A stretch of DNA of 64,000 nucleotides from Rahnella bonaserana (GTDB lineage Bacteria > Pseudomonadota > Gammaproteobacteria > Enterobacterales > Enterobacteriaceae), in assembly GCF_019049675.1 (NCBI RefSeq), contig NZ_JAFMOW010000063.1, positions 1 through 64,000 of the forward strand, written 5' to 3'. Under the pieces are notes generated by a model that worked only from the letters and a program-made list of their open reading frames with translations, did no database searches and was not told the origin of the DNA. Below are positions 52,735-63,297 of the stretch, piece by piece (within the stretch, counting starts at the first letter, position 1; every line of letters starts with the position of its first letter). The translations under genes and the position numbers were made by a program.

Positions 52735-52847
52735 TAATTCGGTTTGCAGGCAGGCGGCAAGTAAACGCATCCCCGGGAGCATAGATTACTATGTGACCGG
52801 GGTAAGAGCGCGCAGCCAACGCATCTGCAACCCGAAGTATGACGGGG
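52735..52847. repeat. Palindromic intergenic repeat, copy A
   Basis: About 110 bases fold on themselves: outer arms TTGCAG/CTGCAA, then CCCCGG/CCGGGG and a terminal stem CATAG/CTATG with a 4-base loop. It aligns without gaps to the copy at 59085-59181 (about 67 of 97 positions identical by hand count). It resembles the dispersed palindromic repeats known from Yersinia and Serratia genomes, but the family name is not confirmed. It sits between the convergent iap and cysH. Confidence 0.8.
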
Positions 52848-52849
52848 AT

Positions 52850-53587
52850 TTACTCATGGAGGCCGCATTCGCGTTTGAGCCCAAAGAAGCGCGTGTCTTC
52901 TTCTTTCATTCCTTCTTCCCACTTCTTCGTGGTGTGCGTGTCACCGACGGAAAGGTAGCCCTGATCCCATAACGGGTGATAGCTCAGGCCGTGTTCTTTC
53001 AGATACTGGAAGATCTGACGGTTATCCCAGTCGATGATCGGCAGGATTTTAAACACACCGCGTTGCACAGCCAGCACCGGCAGATGCGCACGGCTGCCGG
53101 ATTGCTCGCGCCGCAGACCGGCGAACCAGGTCTGCACGCCGAGCGTCTGAATCGCACGATTCATCGGCTCGACTTTGTTGATGTGATTGTACTTCTCGAT
53201 ACCCCCGACACCCTGCTCCCACAGTTTGCCGTAGCGCGCTTCCTGCCACGCCGCAGAATGTTCCGCGCGGAATACCTGTAAATTCAGGTTCAGCTGTTCG
53301 GTTAACGTATCGATGAACTGATAGGTTTCCGGGAACAGATAGCCGGTATCGGTCAGGATCACCGGAATGTCCGGTTTCTGCTGAGTGACTAAGTGCAGAC
53401 AGACCGCCGCCTGGATGCCGAAGCTGGAAGACAGCGCGAATTCGCCGGGCATATTTTCCAGCGCCCATTGCACACGCTCCTGCGCGGACAGTTTTTCCAG
53501 GCTGACGTTAATTTCCGCCAGCGCCAAAGATTGTCCGGACTTCGGCAGTTCGTTCAGTTCAGCCAGAGTAAGATTCAGCAAACTCAT
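52850..53587 (-). CDS. cysH: Phosphoadenosine phosphosulfate (PAPS) reductase CysH
   Basis: Reduces PAPS to sulfite with thioredoxin. The 245 residues match the family. The PP-loop-like [22 protein letters not shown] and [10 protein letters not shown] are present, and the catalytic Cys is in the C-terminal ECGLHE. It is the last gene of cysJIH. Confidence 0.98.
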   Translation of the reverse strand: MSLLNLTLAELNELPKSGQSLALAEINVSLEKLSAQERVQWALENMPGEFALSSSFGIQAAVCLHLVTQQKPDIPVILTDTGYLFPETYQFIDTLTEQLNLNLQVFRAEHSAAWQEARYGKLWEQGVGGIEKYNHINKVEPMNRAIQTLGVQTWFAGLRREQSGSRAHLPVLAVQRGVFKILPIIDWDNRQIFQYLKEHGLSYHPLWDQGYLSVGDTHTTKKWEEGMKEEDTRFFGLKRECGLHE

Positions 53588-53611
53588 ATTGCCTCCAGGC
53601 GGTTATCGCGC

Positions 53612-55363
53612 TTAGTCATAAAAGTCGCGTGCAGGATCCAGCACCGGCTTGATGATCCCGGCGCGGATCACGAAGTCACCAAAGCCTTCACCGGTTTCAC
53701 GCTCTTTCGACCAGCGTCCGACCAGTTCGTCAATGATGCTCAGGATTTCAGCATCAGAAATGTTTTCGCGATACATGCGCGGAATACGTGTTCCGGCGCG
53801 GTTACCGCCGAGGTGCAGGTTGTAGCGGTTCATCGCTTTACCCACCAGGCCAATTTCGGCCAGCAGCGCGCGGCCACAGCCGTTCGGGCAACCGGTGACG
53901 CGCAGAACAATGTGTTCATCGCCCACGCCGTGACCGTGCATGATGCCTTCTACTTTGGTCACAAACTCAGGCAGGAAACGTTCCGCTTCCGCCATCGCCA
54001 GCGGACAGGTCGGATACGACACACAAGCCATCGAGTTTTTACGCTGCTCGGTGATGCCGTCGTCAATCAGGCCGTGATTACGCGCCAGGGTTTCGATCGC
54101 GTCTTTGTCTTTTTCAGCGACACCGGCCACGATCAGGTTCTGGTTAGCAGTAAGCCTGAAGTCGCCTTTATGGATCTTAGCAATTTCTGCCAGTCCGGTT
54201 TTCAGCGGTTTGCCCGGATAATCGAGAATACGGCCATTTTCGATAAACAGCGTCAGGTGCCATTGTTTGTCGATGCCCTTTACCCAGCCGATGCGATCGC
54301 CGCGACCGGTAAATTCGTAAGGACGAACATCGCCAAACTGAATGCCTGCGCGTTTTTCAACTTCGGCTTTGAAAACCGGCACGCCGACGCGTTCCAGCGT
54401 GTATTTGGTTTTGGCGTTTTTACGGTTGGTGCGGTTACCCCAGTCACGCTGCGTGGTCACCACCGCTTCGGCAACAGCCAGCGTGTTCTCCAGCGGAATA
54501 AAGCCCAGTTCGCTGGCAGTACGTGCATACGTGGCTTTATCACCGTGTGCGATAGAAAGCCCGCCGCCGACCAGCACGTTAAAGCCGACCAGTTTGCCGT
54601 TATCGGCAATCGCCACGAAGTTAAGGTCGTTAGCGTGCAAATCCACGTCATTCTGCGGCGGGATCACCACGGTGGTTTTGAATTTACGTGGCAGATAGGT
54701 CGCGCCCAGGATCGGCTCTTCGTCGGTGGTTTCTACTTTTTCCTGATCCAGCCAGACTTCGGCGTAAGCACGGGTGCGCGGCAGCAGGTGCTCGGAGATT
54801 TTCTTCGCCCACTGATACGCTTCCTGATGCAGTTCAGACTCCACCGGATTCGAGGTACACAATACGTTACGGTTAACGTCATTGGCGGTCGCCAGTGCGT
54901 CCAGACCAAGTTTATTCAGCAACTGATGTACCGGTTTCACGTTCGGTTTCAGAATACCGTGGAACTGGAAAGTCTGACGGTTAGTAATACGGATGCTGCC
55001 GTACAGCGTGCTGTCTTCAGCAAATTTATCGATGCCCAGCCACTGCGCAGGCGTCATCACGCCGCCCGGCAAACGGCAACGCAACATCATGGCATGACGC
55101 GGTTCCAGCTTCTGCTCAGCGCGTTCCGCACGAATATCACGGTCATCCTGCTGATACATACCGTGGAAGCGAATCAACAGGAAGTTGTCACCGTTGAAGC
55201 CACCGGTCAGACCGTCTTTTAAATCTTCGGTGATGGTACCGCGCAGGAAATTACTTTCCTTCTTCAGGCGTTCGGCGTCAGCCAGCGGCGCATCGACGAT
55301 CAGCGGGCCCGGACCGGGATTGAGTTCACTCCACAACTTGTTGCTCATAAGGTTTTCGCTCAT
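53612..55363 (-). CDS. cysI: Sulfite reductase hemoprotein beta subunit CysI
   Basis: Reduces sulfite to sulfide with siroheme and a 4Fe-4S cluster. The four cluster ligands are visible as CVSYPTC (C-x5-C) and CPNGC (C-x3-C). The siroheme-binding basic residues are in [16 protein letters not shown]. It has 583 residues, slightly longer than E. coli (570) at the N-terminus. It lies 12 bases after cysJ and 24 bases before cysH. Confidence 0.98.
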   Translation of the reverse strand: MSENLMSNKLWSELNPGPGPLIVDAPLADAERLKKESNFLRGTITEDLKDGLTGGFNGDNFLLIRFHGMYQQDDRDIRAERAEQKLEPRHAMMLRCRLPGGVMTPAQWLGIDKFAEDSTLYGSIRITNRQTFQFHGILKPNVKPVHQLLNKLGLDALATANDVNRNVLCTSNPVESELHQEAYQWAKKISEHLLPRTRAYAEVWLDQEKVETTDEEPILGATYLPRKFKTTVVIPPQNDVDLHANDLNFVAIADNGKLVGFNVLVGGGLSIAHGDKATYARTASELGFIPLENTLAVAEAVVTTQRDWGNRTNRKNAKTKYTLERVGVPVFKAEVEKRAGIQFGDVRPYEFTGRGDRIGWVKGIDKQWHLTLFIENGRILDYPGKPLKTGLAEIAKIHKGDFRLTANQNLIVAGVAEKDKDAIETLARNHGLIDDGITEQRKNSMACVSYPTCPLAMAEAERFLPEFVTKVEGIMHGHGVGDEHIVLRVTGCPNGCGRALLAEIGLVGKAMNRYNLHLGGNRAGTRIPRMYRENISDAEILSIIDELVGRWSKERETGEGFGDFVIRAGIIKPVLDPARDFYD

Positions 55364-55375
55364 TGCTCTGATTCG

Positions 55376-57178
55376 TTAGTAGACGTCGCGCTGATAACGG
55401 CGATCCAGGCGTAATTCACTGAGATATTCGTCGGCGGTTTCCAGATCCATCACGCCGTATTCAGCAATGATTTCCAGTAACGCCTGCTCTACATCTTTCG
55501 CCATACGGTTGGCATCGCCGCAAACATAAACGTGCGCGCCTTCCTGCAACCACTGCCAGACTTCCGCACCCTGCTCGCGCAGTTTGTCCTGTACGTACAC
55601 TTTTTCTGCCTGATCGCGTGACCATGCCAGAGAGATATGGGTCAGCAGACCGTCTTTCACGTAACGCTGCCACTCGACCTGATACAGGAAATCATCGGTA
55701 AAGTGCGGGTTACCGAAGAACAGCCAGTTTTTGCCACTGGCGCCGTCGTTATCACGCTGCTGCATGAACGCGCGGAATGGCGCAATACCGGTGCCGGGCC
55801 CTATCATAATGACCGGCGCTTCCGGATTGGCCGGCAGGCGGAAGTTGTCGTTATGTTCGATGAAAACTTTCACTTCACCGTCCTCTTGCAGACGGTCGGC
55901 CAGATAGCCGGAAGCGCCGCCGGTACGCGCACGCCCGTCGATGTCGTAACGCACCACGCCAACCGTAATGTGCACTTCAGATTCGGTTTCCGCCTGCGAA
56001 GAGGCAATCGAATACAGACGCGGCGTCAGCGGACGCAGCAAATCCACCAGTTGCTGGGCATCCAGCTCAGTCGGCGCACGGCGTACCATGTCGGCGAACG
56101 GCACGGTCTGCGCGTATTGCTGCAAAGCAGGTATATCCGCCAGCAAACCGGTCAGATGTTCGTCGCGGCAAAGCGCGGCGTATTTCTCGATAATCGGCGT
56201 GGTGTTCTGGGTCAGTTCAATGTGATGTTGCAGTGCGTCTGAGAGTGACAGTTTTTTATCGTTCACTTCGACGATTTCATCGCCTTTGAGCCACAGCAAC
56301 TCCACGATTTCCTGTACCAGTTGCGGATCGTTTTCAAACCAGATCCCCAGCGCATCGCCAGGCTGGTAACGCAGGCCGGAATCACCGAGTTCGATTTCCA
56401 GATGACGCACGTCTTTGTCAGAATCACGACCCGTGATTTTCTGGTTAACAGAAAGTGTCGCTGTCAGCGGCGCTTCTTTGGTGTAAGGGCTGCTGTCGAC
56501 CTGATTTACACTACCCGCCAGCGTCGGCGCGGGTTGAGCGCCAGTATCTGCCGGCACGCGCTGTTTCAGCACATCAACAATACGCTTGCGCCAGTTTTCT
56601 GCCGCTTCTTTATATTCAACATCGGCATCAACGCGATCTAACAGGCGTTCTGCGCCGAGTTCGCCCAGACGGGTATCAAAGTCTTTACCCGCCTGACAGA
56701 AGAATTCGTAGGACGTATCACCCAGTGCAAACACCGCAAAAGCCGTGTCTTTCATTTGCGGGGCTTTTTTCGATTGCAGGAATTTATGCAACGCGACCGC
56801 TTCTTCAGCCTGTTCGCCTTCGCCCTGCGTGGAGGCCACGATCAGCAGCAGCTTTTCCTGACCAATTTGTTTGAATTTATAGTCGCCGGCATTCACCAGG
56901 TTGACGTTAATTTTTGCAGCCGTCAGATCATCGCGTAACTGTTCAGCGACTCGACGGGCGTTACCGGTTTGCGAAGCAGAAATCAGGGTGACCGACGCGG
57001 CAGCCTGCACAGGTGCGGCAGCGGCCACTGCGCCCGGTTGCTGATTGACCATGCCCCAGAAATAGCCGGACAACCAGGCCATCTGAGTCGGCGAATAATC
57101 ACCAATCGCCGATTGAAGGCGGGCCATTTGCTCGGGGGTCAGCGGGAGCAGTGAAGTTGGAGGTGCCTGAGTCGTCAT
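55376..57178 (-). CDS. cysJ: Sulfite reductase flavoprotein alpha subunit CysJ
   Basis: Passes electrons from NADPH through FAD and FMN to CysI. The N-terminal flavodoxin domain ([29 protein letters not shown]) is followed by the FAD domain (RLYSIASSQ) and the NADPH domain ([16 protein letters not shown], ending in YQRDVY). The start MTTQAPP at 57178 aligns with E. coli; ten extra in-frame codons upstream are unlikely. It has 600 residues and is the first gene of cysJIH. Confidence 0.97.
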   Translation of the reverse strand: MTTQAPPTSLLPLTPEQMARLQSAIGDYSPTQMAWLSGYFWGMVNQQPGAVAAAAPVQAAASVTLISASQTGNARRVAEQLRDDLTAAKINVNLVNAGDYKFKQIGQEKLLLIVASTQGEGEQAEEAVALHKFLQSKKAPQMKDTAFAVFALGDTSYEFFCQAGKDFDTRLGELGAERLLDRVDADVEYKEAAENWRKRIVDVLKQRVPADTGAQPAPTLAGSVNQVDSSPYTKEAPLTATLSVNQKITGRDSDKDVRHLEIELGDSGLRYQPGDALGIWFENDPQLVQEIVELLWLKGDEIVEVNDKKLSLSDALQHHIELTQNTTPIIEKYAALCRDEHLTGLLADIPALQQYAQTVPFADMVRRAPTELDAQQLVDLLRPLTPRLYSIASSQAETESEVHITVGVVRYDIDGRARTGGASGYLADRLQEDGEVKVFIEHNDNFRLPANPEAPVIMIGPGTGIAPFRAFMQQRDNDGASGKNWLFFGNPHFTDDFLYQVEWQRYVKDGLLTHISLAWSRDQAEKVYVQDKLREQGAEVWQWLQEGAHVYVCGDANRMAKDVEQALLEIIAEYGVMDLETADEYLSELRLDRRYQRDVY

Positions 57179-57462
57179 CGCGGTACGAATTCCCTTATGC
57201 AGAAGCAAGTCATCAATCCGGCCTCCGGCGGCTTATTCGGTGTGAGTACGCGCGGGAAAGACCTTTTAGTAGGTGTAGGTTAACGAGCCGGATAATAACA
57301 ATTAAAGAAGTGATGGAAATAATAAATAACCAAAATGACTAAGAGGATTTAGAGGTAAGTTCTATCTGAAAAAGTGGTAAGCGGAGATTTTTATCATACT
57401 GAAATCGCTAAAAAAAATTCCTGCCTGTTCAGAGCCTTTTGCCAAGTCGCGGACGAATAAAG
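57179..57462 (-). promoter_or_regulatory. cysJIH upstream control region
   Basis: The region is A/T-rich and without a gene. It should contain the CysB-dependent cysJ promoter, in line with A/T-rich stretches at about 57290-57340, but I could not fix -10/-35 or CysB sites with confidence. Confidence 0.45.
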
Positions 57463-57483
57463 AAAAACCCCGCCGGAGCGGGG
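57463..57483 (-). terminator. Rho-independent terminator of the hydrolase gene
   Basis: On the minus strand CCCCGC/GCGGGG with a 4-base loop is followed by five T residues, about 40 bases after the stop codon. Confidence 0.88.
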
Positions 57484-57522
57484 TGATGAATTTTTTTCAG
57501 GCCGGGTTTCTCGCAGACGTTT

Positions 57523-58524
57523 TCAGAGATGGAAAGCGTTGTGCTGTTCAAACCAGGCAAACTGCCCCGCGGCAAACACCGACATTTTACTGCCGCTGTG
57601 GCCGACATCTGACAAGTCCATAAAGTGCCAGTTAAACGGCGTGTTGTTCTGTTCTGCGCGTTGCTGAGACGTGGTGAAATAACTTTCGGCCCGCTCCAGA
57701 CGGTTGGTGCCCTGCGCCATCGCCTGCTTGGATTTGCGCAGCAGGCGGTTTTCCGGATCGTCGTCTTCAGCGCCCACGGCAATCAGCACCGGTTTGGCAA
57801 AATAATCGTTCAGTTGTTGCTGGCTGACTGCGACCGGCGCTTCACGTAAACCGTAAGGCCAGCGCTGATCGGTATCCGGTAACGTCCACCAACCCGCCGC
57901 CGCACAAACTGCCGCTTTCACATTCGGCTCAGGCAATAACGTCAGCATACGGTGGACAAACTGGCAGCCCGCGCTGTTTCCAAACAGATAATATTGCTTC
58001 TGCTGAGTGATGCCCTGCTTTTGCAGTGTGGTGAACACGTTATCGACAATGCTGAACGCCCACTGAGATTTCGGCAAACGGCGGTGAGTCTTGCTGTCAG
58101 TCAGATTACCCAGGTTATAGCCTGCAGCACCGGGGAAATCCTGCTCGCTGAAATGCGGCACCACCACGCGCAAATGATACTGATCGGCAACGGTCATCCA
58201 GTCATTCCGGTAGGTGGCGGCGTTACGATCCACGCCCGTCATTACCATAATGACCGGCGTCGTTTCATCTGCACCAACCGGCTGATAGGTAAAAACGTCC
58301 AGCGGCTTTTTAACGCCCGCGAGCGGAATATGCATCACGCCGGATCCCTGCGGGAAAACCAGAGGGCTTTTGGCGGCCGGCGCTTTGGCGACAGAGGCTT
58401 TCGCCACAGCGGGCGCGGGTTTGGCCGCAGCCGGCACGGCCTTCTGATCGGGTGCCGTAGTTTCAGCCTGCACGCTGGCAGAGAACAACAGCGCCAGAAC
58501 AACGCAACGAAGCACAGTAATCAT
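57523..58524 (-). CDS. Exported alpha/beta hydrolase (esterase-like)
   Basis: The substrate is unknown. A signal peptide (1-20, ends SVQA) is followed by an Ala/Lys/Pro-rich low-complexity linker (about 28-52) and an alpha/beta-hydrolase domain. The nucleophile elbow is GNSAG, with a probable oxyanion region MVMTGVDRN and a C-terminal His in DVGHSG. Asp in GAEDDD is a likely acid. It has 333 residues, and a single-gene transcript is suggested by its own terminator. The poly-AKP linker suggests a protein tethered to or crossing the cell wall. It is not a sulfur-pathway gene, despite its place next to cysJ. Confidence 0.8.
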   Translation of the reverse strand: MITVLRCVVLALLFSASVQAETTAPDQKAVPAAAKPAPAVAKASVAKAPAAKSPLVFPQGSGVMHIPLAGVKKPLDVFTYQPVGADETTPVIMVMTGVDRNAATYRNDWMTVADQYHLRVVVPHFSEQDFPGAAGYNLGNLTDSKTHRRLPKSQWAFSIVDNVFTTLQKQGITQQKQYYLFGNSAGCQFVHRMLTLLPEPNVKAAVCAAAGWWTLPDTDQRWPYGLREAPVAVSQQQLNDYFAKPVLIAVGAEDDDPENRLLRKSKQAMAQGTNRLERAESYFTTSQQRAEQNNTPFNWHFMDLSDVGHSGSKMSVFAAGQFAWFEQHNAFHL

Positions 58525-58692
58525 TCACTATCTCAACAGGTTAGTTTCTACCGGCTCACTGTATGCCAGCAATGCGGGCGGAGTAAAGAGAGTAAAAGTC
58601 AGGATTTGGTGAAGAAAAGCGCAGTTAAGTCATGGCACGTAAGCCGGTATTCCGGTACTATGCCGCGTTTTTTCGAGCAACGAGACTGCCTC

Positions 58693-59052
58693 ATGACCAC
58701 CACATTATTTAAAGATTTTCAGTTCGAAGCCGCCCACCATTTACCGCATGTGCCAGCCGGGCATAAATGCGGCCGGTTGCATGGCCACTCTTTCACCGTT
58801 CGTTTAGAAATCACCGGTGAAGTGGATCCGCACACCGGCTGGGTGATGGATTTCGCCGATCTGAAAGCCGCGTTTAATCCGACTCTGGATCGTCTCGATC
58901 ACTATAATCTCAACGATATTCCGGGCTTAGAAAACCCGACCAGCGAAGTGCTGGCCGCGTGGATCTGGAACGAGATGAAACCTAAGCTGCCACTGCTCAG
59001 CGCCGTGCGCGTCAAAGAAACATGCACAGCGGGTTGCGTGTATAAAGGTTAA
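58693..59052 (+). CDS. queD: 6-carboxytetrahydropterin synthase QueD
   Basis: First committed step of queuosine precursor synthesis, from dihydroneopterin triphosphate. The zinc-binding histidines are in FEAAHHLP and LHGHSF, with the catalytic Cys in [10 protein letters not shown]. The 119 residues end in [12 protein letters not shown], close to E. coli (121). The start ATG 58693 fits homology; the open frame upstream is antisense to the hydrolase gene. Confidence 0.97.
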   Translation: MTTTLFKDFQFEAAHHLPHVPAGHKCGRLHGHSFTVRLEITGEVDPHTGWVMDFADLKAAFNPTLDRLDHYNLNDIPGLENPTSEVLAAWIWNEMKPKLPLLSAVRVKETCTAGCVYKG

Positions 59053-59060
59053 CGCAAAAT

Positions 59061-59182
59061 ACCCAAAATCATTCGTGCTTTATCCAGGCGGCAATTGAAT
59101 GAATCCCCCGGAGCTGACAATAGTCAGTGACTGGGGTGAATGAAAGCAGCCAACCCAGAGACAGCGCGAAGGATGCAGGGTA
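59061..59182. repeat. Palindromic intergenic repeat, copy B
   Basis: Same family as 52735-52847. The core CAGGCGGCAA, the CCCC...GGAGC / GTGACTGGGG arms and GCAGCCAAC are shared. Its terminal stem is CTGAC/GTCAG with loop AATA, where copy A has CATAG/CTATG, so both arms changed together. It fills the gap between the convergent queD and queE. Confidence 0.8.
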
Positions 59183-59854
59183 TTACGCAATGTTCAGATA
59201 CTTATGTGTCTGCATCGACAGCCGCCAGTTCCTTGCAATGCAGGTCGCAATGCACAGTCTGGTGGCTTCTTCTTTTTGACTGATTGGCTGCAGGGCAATA
59301 ATCCGCGCTTTGCTGTCAGTCAGCGTTTCGAGGAGGGCATCCAGAGCGTCGATATCACGCTGACGCGCCACCGGATGTTTCACTTCATCAGCACGTTTCA
59401 GCGCCTGCGGCAGAATGTCGTAGCCGCCACGCATATTCACTTTCGGCGAAACAGTCACCCAGGTATTCACCGAGCAACGGACTTCGTGGGTGCCGCTGGT
59501 TTCAATCTGGCAACTGAAACCGCTCTTTTCCAGCAATGACGTCAGTTCTGTCAGGTCGTAAATGCACGGCTCGCCGCCGGTGATCACCACGTGACGCGCG
59601 GTGTAACCTTGCTGCGCGATAACATCCAGCAGCTGTTCGGACGTGGCATTGCCCCAGGCATCACTCTCTTCGGTTTTGACCAGAATGCGCTGCATATCGA
59701 CTTCCCGATCGGCAATTTTATCCCAGGTATGTTTGGTATCGCACCAGCTGCAACCCACAGGACAGCCTTGCAGGCGAACGAAAATCGCCGGCACGCCGGT
59801 AAAATAGCCTTCCCCTTGCAGGGTTTCGAACATCTCATTAATCGGGTACTGCAT
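59183..59854 (-). CDS. queE: 7-carboxy-7-deazaguanine synthase QueE
   Basis: Radical SAM enzyme that follows QueD in queuosine precursor synthesis. The cluster motif CPVGCSWC has the C-x3-C-x2-C spacing typical of QueE. The SAM-binding GGEP is in VVITGGEPC. The start MQYPINEM at 59854 gives 223 residues, the E. coli length; a start five codons earlier is also open. Confidence 0.97.
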   Translation of the reverse strand: MQYPINEMFETLQGEGYFTGVPAIFVRLQGCPVGCSWCDTKHTWDKIADREVDMQRILVKTEESDAWGNATSEQLLDVIAQQGYTARHVVITGGEPCIYDLTELTSLLEKSGFSCQIETSGTHEVRCSVNTWVTVSPKVNMRGGYDILPQALKRADEVKHPVARQRDIDALDALLETLTDSKARIIALQPISQKEEATRLCIATCIARNWRLSMQTHKYLNIA

Positions 59855-59952
59855 CGGTTTCTCAGTCATCTCTAAAAAAATCAGCGCGCATTATCGCAGA
59901 TCACAGCCGCTGCGCCAAATACAGGCCACAGCGGGAGTGTGTGCAAAAATGT

Positions 59953-60654
59953 TTATGAGTGCAGAGAGCGGATGGCGTCAGTAAAGCGTTGCGTGATCTG
60001 CTGCGGGCGGGTAATTGCACCACCGACCACTACGGAATGCGCCCCAAGCGCTAAACATCGCGCTGCCATTTCTGGTGTATCCACGTTTCCCTCTGCAATG
60101 ACCGGCGTCGTGCACTGCGCCAGCACCTGTCGCAGGAAGGCAAAGTCGTCATGCCAGAGTTTGCTGCCCTGCGTCTCCTGAGTATAGCCGTGCAATGTTG
60201 TACCGATACAATCAAAACCTAAAGCCTGCGCATTTTGCGCTTCTTCTAAGGTCGCGATATCCGCCATCAGTAACAGAGACGGGAACGCTTCACGGATGTG
60301 TTGCACCAGCGCCGCAAGTTGTAATTCACCCGGTCGCTGATGGAAAGTGGCATCCATCGCGATCATATCCGGTGCGACGGCCATCAGCTCGCGGACTTCC
60401 TTCAGGGTCGCGGTGATATAGACATCGCTTGCCGGATAATCCCGCTTAATGATGCCGATAACCGGCAGCGGAACAGTGGCGCGAATGGCTTTAACATCAG
60501 CCACACTGTTGGCGCGGATCCCCGCTGCGCCGCCCTGCAGAGCGGCAAGCGCCATGCGGCTCATAATAAAATCGCTGTGCAGCGGTTCGTCATCCAGCGC
60601 CTGACAGGACACGATCAACTGTCCCCTGACGGTCGTTAACATTGACTGATTCAT
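59953..60654 (-). CDS. nanE: N-acetylmannosamine-6-phosphate 2-epimerase NanE
   Basis: Converts ManNAc-6-P to GlcNAc-6-P. The 233 residues form a TIM barrel with the family motifs [34 protein letters not shown] and [11 protein letters not shown]. Its ATG overlaps the stop of the PTS permease gene by 4 bases, so the two are co-translated. No nanA, nanT or nanK is nearby, which favours uptake of a sugar already phosphorylated by the PTS. Confidence 0.95.
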   Translation of the reverse strand: MNQSMLTTVRGQLIVSCQALDDEPLHSDFIMSRMALAALQGGAAGIRANSVADVKAIRATVPLPVIGIIKRDYPASDVYITATLKEVRELMAVAPDMIAMDATFHQRPGELQLAALVQHIREAFPSLLLMADIATLEEAQNAQALGFDCIGTTLHGYTQETQGSKLWHDDFAFLRQVLAQCTTPVIAEGNVDTPEMAARCLALGAHSVVVGGAITRPQQITQRFTDAIRSLHS

Positions 60655-62204
60655 ACTCCCAACATCTCCTCAATTTCATTTTTAATAATCGTGACATGCG
60701 GTCCGTAGATGACCTGAATACCGTTTCCGCGTATCAGCACGGCACGCGCCCCGCTCGATTTCAGCTTGTTTTCATCGATTCCGGCGGCCTGGCGGACGCT
60801 GATGCGCAAACGCGTTGCGCAGCAATCGAGCTCCGCGATATTGGCCGCCCCGCCCAGTGCGTCGATAATGAGTCCGGCGCGATCGGTGACGACGCTATCC
60901 TGCTGAACTTCAGCCTCATCGCGCCCCGGCGTTTTGAAGTTGAAGCGCCTGATGAGATAACGGAAAGAGAAGTAATAAAGAGCGAACCACGGCACACCCA
61001 CCAGCGGGACGTACATCCAGTGGGTTTTGCTTTCGCCTTGTAAAACGCCGAACAGGATGAAGTCGATAAAGCCGCCGGAGAAAGTCTGTCCGATGGTGAT
61101 CTGCAAAATGTGGGCAATCATGAACGCCAGACCGTCGAATACCGCGTGCAGGACATACAGCATCGGCGCGACAAACAGGAACGAGAACTCAATAGGTTCG
61201 GTGATCCCGGTCAGGAAGGAGGTGAGTGCCGCCGAAAGCAGCAGCCCGGCGACGCGCTTTTTATTCTCAGGCCGCGCCGTGTGGTACATCGCCAGACATG
61301 CGCCCACCAGACCAAACATCATGGTAATAAAGCGCCCGGACATAAACCGTGAAGTGCCGATATAAAACTGCTGCGTATTGGGATCTGCCAGCTGCGCGAA
61401 GAAGATGCGCTGCGTGCCTTCCACCAGATGCCCGTTGACTACGTCAGTACCGCCGAGTGCGGTGGTCCAGAAAGGCAGATAGAAAATATGATGCAGACCG
61501 AACGGGCCGAGCATACGCAGCACAAAACCGTAAATGAAGGTGCCGAGGTATCCTGTCGCATCCACCAGTCCGCCCATGCCAAAAATCACTTTCTGGAAAT
61601 GTGGCCAGATGAAGAACATTACCGCCCCGACGACGATAGCCGCGACGGAGGTGATGATTGGCACAAAGCGGGAACCGCCAAAAAATCCGAGAAACTGCGG
61701 TAATTCGATTTTGTTATAGCGCTGATGCAACCACCACGTCACGAGACCAATCACCACGCCGCCAAATACGCCGGTTTCCAGCGTCTGGATGCCGAGCGCC
61801 ATTCCCTGCCCTGCCGCACTGAGATTGGTGGTGACCAGTTGCCCTTTGAGGATCAGGATGGCGTTGATGGTGGCGTTCATCACCAGATAGCCGAGCAACG
61901 CGGACAAGCCAGCGGTTCCTTTATCACTGCGCGCCAGTCCGACGGCAACGCCGACGGCAAACAGCACTGCCAGATTGGCAAAGACGATCGACCCGGCGCT
62001 GGCCATGACGGTGAAAATCGCCTGCAGGAACGAGATATTCAAAAACGGATACGCCGCCAGCGTATTGGGGTTGGAAAGCGCCCCGCCAATTCCCAGCAGC
62101 AATCCGGCTGCAGGCAAAATAGCGATGGGCAACATGAATGACTTGCCAAATTTTTGGGCTCTTTCGAACCACGCCCCGCCCCCTGAACCATTAAATATCG
62201 ACAT
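60651..62204 (-). CDS. PTS permease, EIIC-EIIB (glucose/maltose/N-acetyl-amino-sugar superfamily)
   Basis: Phosphotransferase permease that takes up and phosphorylates a sugar. The N-terminal EIIC domain (about 1-400, some ten membrane segments; the conserved [18 protein letters not shown]) is followed by an EIIB domain with the phospho-Cys462 in DCCATRLR. There is no EIIA domain, so EIIA-Glc (Crr) would supply the phosphate. It has 517 residues. It is coupled to nanE and divergent from an RpiR regulator, which suggests N-acetylmannosamine or a related amino sugar as substrate; this is inferred from context. Confidence 0.9.
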   Translation of the reverse strand: MSIFNGSGGGAWFERAQKFGKSFMLPIAILPAAGLLLGIGGALSNPNTLAAYPFLNISFLQAIFTVMASAGSIVFANLAVLFAVGVAVGLARSDKGTAGLSALLGYLVMNATINAILILKGQLVTTNLSAAGQGMALGIQTLETGVFGGVVIGLVTWWLHQRYNKIELPQFLGFFGGSRFVPIITSVAAIVVGAVMFFIWPHFQKVIFGMGGLVDATGYLGTFIYGFVLRMLGPFGLHHIFYLPFWTTALGGTDVVNGHLVEGTQRIFFAQLADPNTQQFYIGTSRFMSGRFITMMFGLVGACLAMYHTARPENKKRVAGLLLSAALTSFLTGITEPIEFSFLFVAPMLYVLHAVFDGLAFMIAHILQITIGQTFSGGFIDFILFGVLQGESKTHWMYVPLVGVPWFALYYFSFRYLIRRFNFKTPGRDEAEVQQDSVVTDRAGLIIDALGGAANIAELDCCATRLRISVRQAAGIDENKLKSSGARAVLIRGNGIQVIYGPHVTIIKNEIEEMLGV

Positions 62205-62228
62205 GAGATGACTCCGCGTTGTGTTGTT

Positions 62229-62279
62229 GTGATAATTATTTTCACCACACTATATAATTAAAATAATAATTACCATCAA
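62229..62279 (-). promoter_or_regulatory. Promoter and operator-like palindrome of the PTS-nanE operon
   Basis: On the minus strand TTGATG (62274-62279), a 17-base spacer and TATATA (62251-62256) form a sigma-70-like promoter. At and just after the expected start lies an imperfect 17-base palindrome GTGATAATTATTTTCAC (62229-62245, 7 of 8 arm pairs), a plausible operator for the divergent RpiR-family regulator. Confidence 0.5.
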
Positions 62280-62369
62280 ATGTACAACGTTATCCATACG
62301 GAATTCTTCTGGCGTTAACTGCGTCACATCAGCCAAACTAGTCAGGTCAATTATTCTGAGGAGAGCCGA

Positions 62370-63209
62370 GTGAGTCAGACCAAGGAAACAGGCACGCTGT
62401 TACTGCGAATGCGTCAGGGGCTGGAGAATTACAGTCCGACTCTGCATAAACTGGGCAGTTATGTACTGGAGCAGCCACAGCGCGTGCTTTACCTGACCAT
62501 TACTGAGCTGGCGCGTGAGAGTGATACCAGTGAAGCCAGCGTCACGCGGCTTTGTCGCCAGCTGGGTTGCAAGGGGTTTACCGAATTTAAAATGGGTCTG
62601 GCGCTGGAGACGCGGCAAAATCCGACGTTGCCGGCGGCAGAAGGAAATGACGACGTTCAGACGCTGATAGAAGACAGCATCACCGCTTTGCGTGATACCG
62701 GAAAACTGCTTGATCGTCAGGTACTGGCGGACGCAGCGTTGCACATCCATAACGCACGCTCCGTTCAGGTGTATGGTGTCGCGGCCAGCGCTATCGTGGC
62801 GGACTACCTGGGCTATAAATTGCTGCGTCTGGGTAAAGCGTCGCAATGTTTCGCCGATATGCACCGTGCGGCGATGAATGCCGTGAGTCTGGACGACCGG
62901 GATATTGTGGTGGTCATTTCCAGCTCAGGTTCCACTAAAGATGTATTGCACGCCGCCGCGCTGGCAAAGCGTCAGGGCACCACCGTTATCGGCATCAGTA
63001 ATACGCTGCGTAGTCCGCTTTCCTCGCTGGCTGATATTTTACTGGTGGCCGCTAAACCCGAGGGCCCGCTGACGGCGGGATTACTGACGTCAAAAGTCGG
63101 CGGGATGTTACTGGTGGAATTACTGATCAATCAGCTGTTAACGCACTCCCCGGATTATCTGCAGGCCAGCGAACACAGCGCGAGCGCCACGCTTTCTTTA
63201 TTGCTGTAA
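62370..63209 (+). CDS. RpiR/MurR-family transcriptional regulator
   Basis: Likely sensor of the phosphorylated amino sugar. The N-terminal HTH domain (about 1-78; TITELARESDTSEASVTRLC) is followed by a SIS sugar-phosphate-binding domain (about 125-260; VVVISSSGSTKDVLHAAALAK). It starts with GTG behind GAGGAG six bases upstream. It has 279 residues. It is divergent from the PTS-nanE operon it probably controls, and ends at the terminator shared with eno. Confidence 0.93.
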   Translation: MSQTKETGTLLLRMRQGLENYSPTLHKLGSYVLEQPQRVLYLTITELARESDTSEASVTRLCRQLGCKGFTEFKMGLALETRQNPTLPAAEGNDDVQTLIEDSITALRDTGKLLDRQVLADAALHIHNARSVQVYGVAASAIVADYLGYKLLRLGKASQCFADMHRAAMNAVSLDDRDIVVVISSSGSTKDVLHAAALAKRQGTTVIGISNTLRSPLSSLADILLVAAKPEGPLTAGLLTSKVGGMLLVELLINQLLTHSPDYLQASEHSASATLSLLL

Positions 63210-63247
63210 GCGGAAGATATCCGCATCTTCCCCTAAATTGCGGACAT

Positions 63248-63274
63248 AAAAAAACCCGCCGAAGCGGGTTTTTT
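63248..63274. terminator. Bidirectional terminator between the RpiR regulator and eno
   Basis: The stem CCCGC/GCGGG with a CGAA loop is flanked by seven A and six T residues; it can end both convergent transcripts. Confidence 0.93.
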
Positions 63275-63297
63275 AAGAAAGCGTTACGGGGCAGTAA

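Noticed and set aside
52692-52849. Short CRISPR array between iap and cysH
   Set aside because: There is one hairpin element but no regularly spaced direct repeats or spacers.
53393-55222. A 609-codon open frame on the plus strand opposite cysH and cysI
   Set aside because: It lies antisense to strongly conserved cys genes, starts inside cysH, has no ribosome site, and its composition (many Phe, Arg, His, Gln) is typical of a reverse-complement shadow.
57952-58692. In-frame upstream extension of queD to 366 residues
   Set aside because: The extra part is antisense to the hydrolase gene, and the 119-residue form matches known QueD from its first residue.
62228-62245. CRP site (TGTGA...TCAC) before the PTS operon
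   Set aside because: The half-sites are nine bases apart instead of six, so it does not fit CRP; it is kept only as a possible regulator palindrome.
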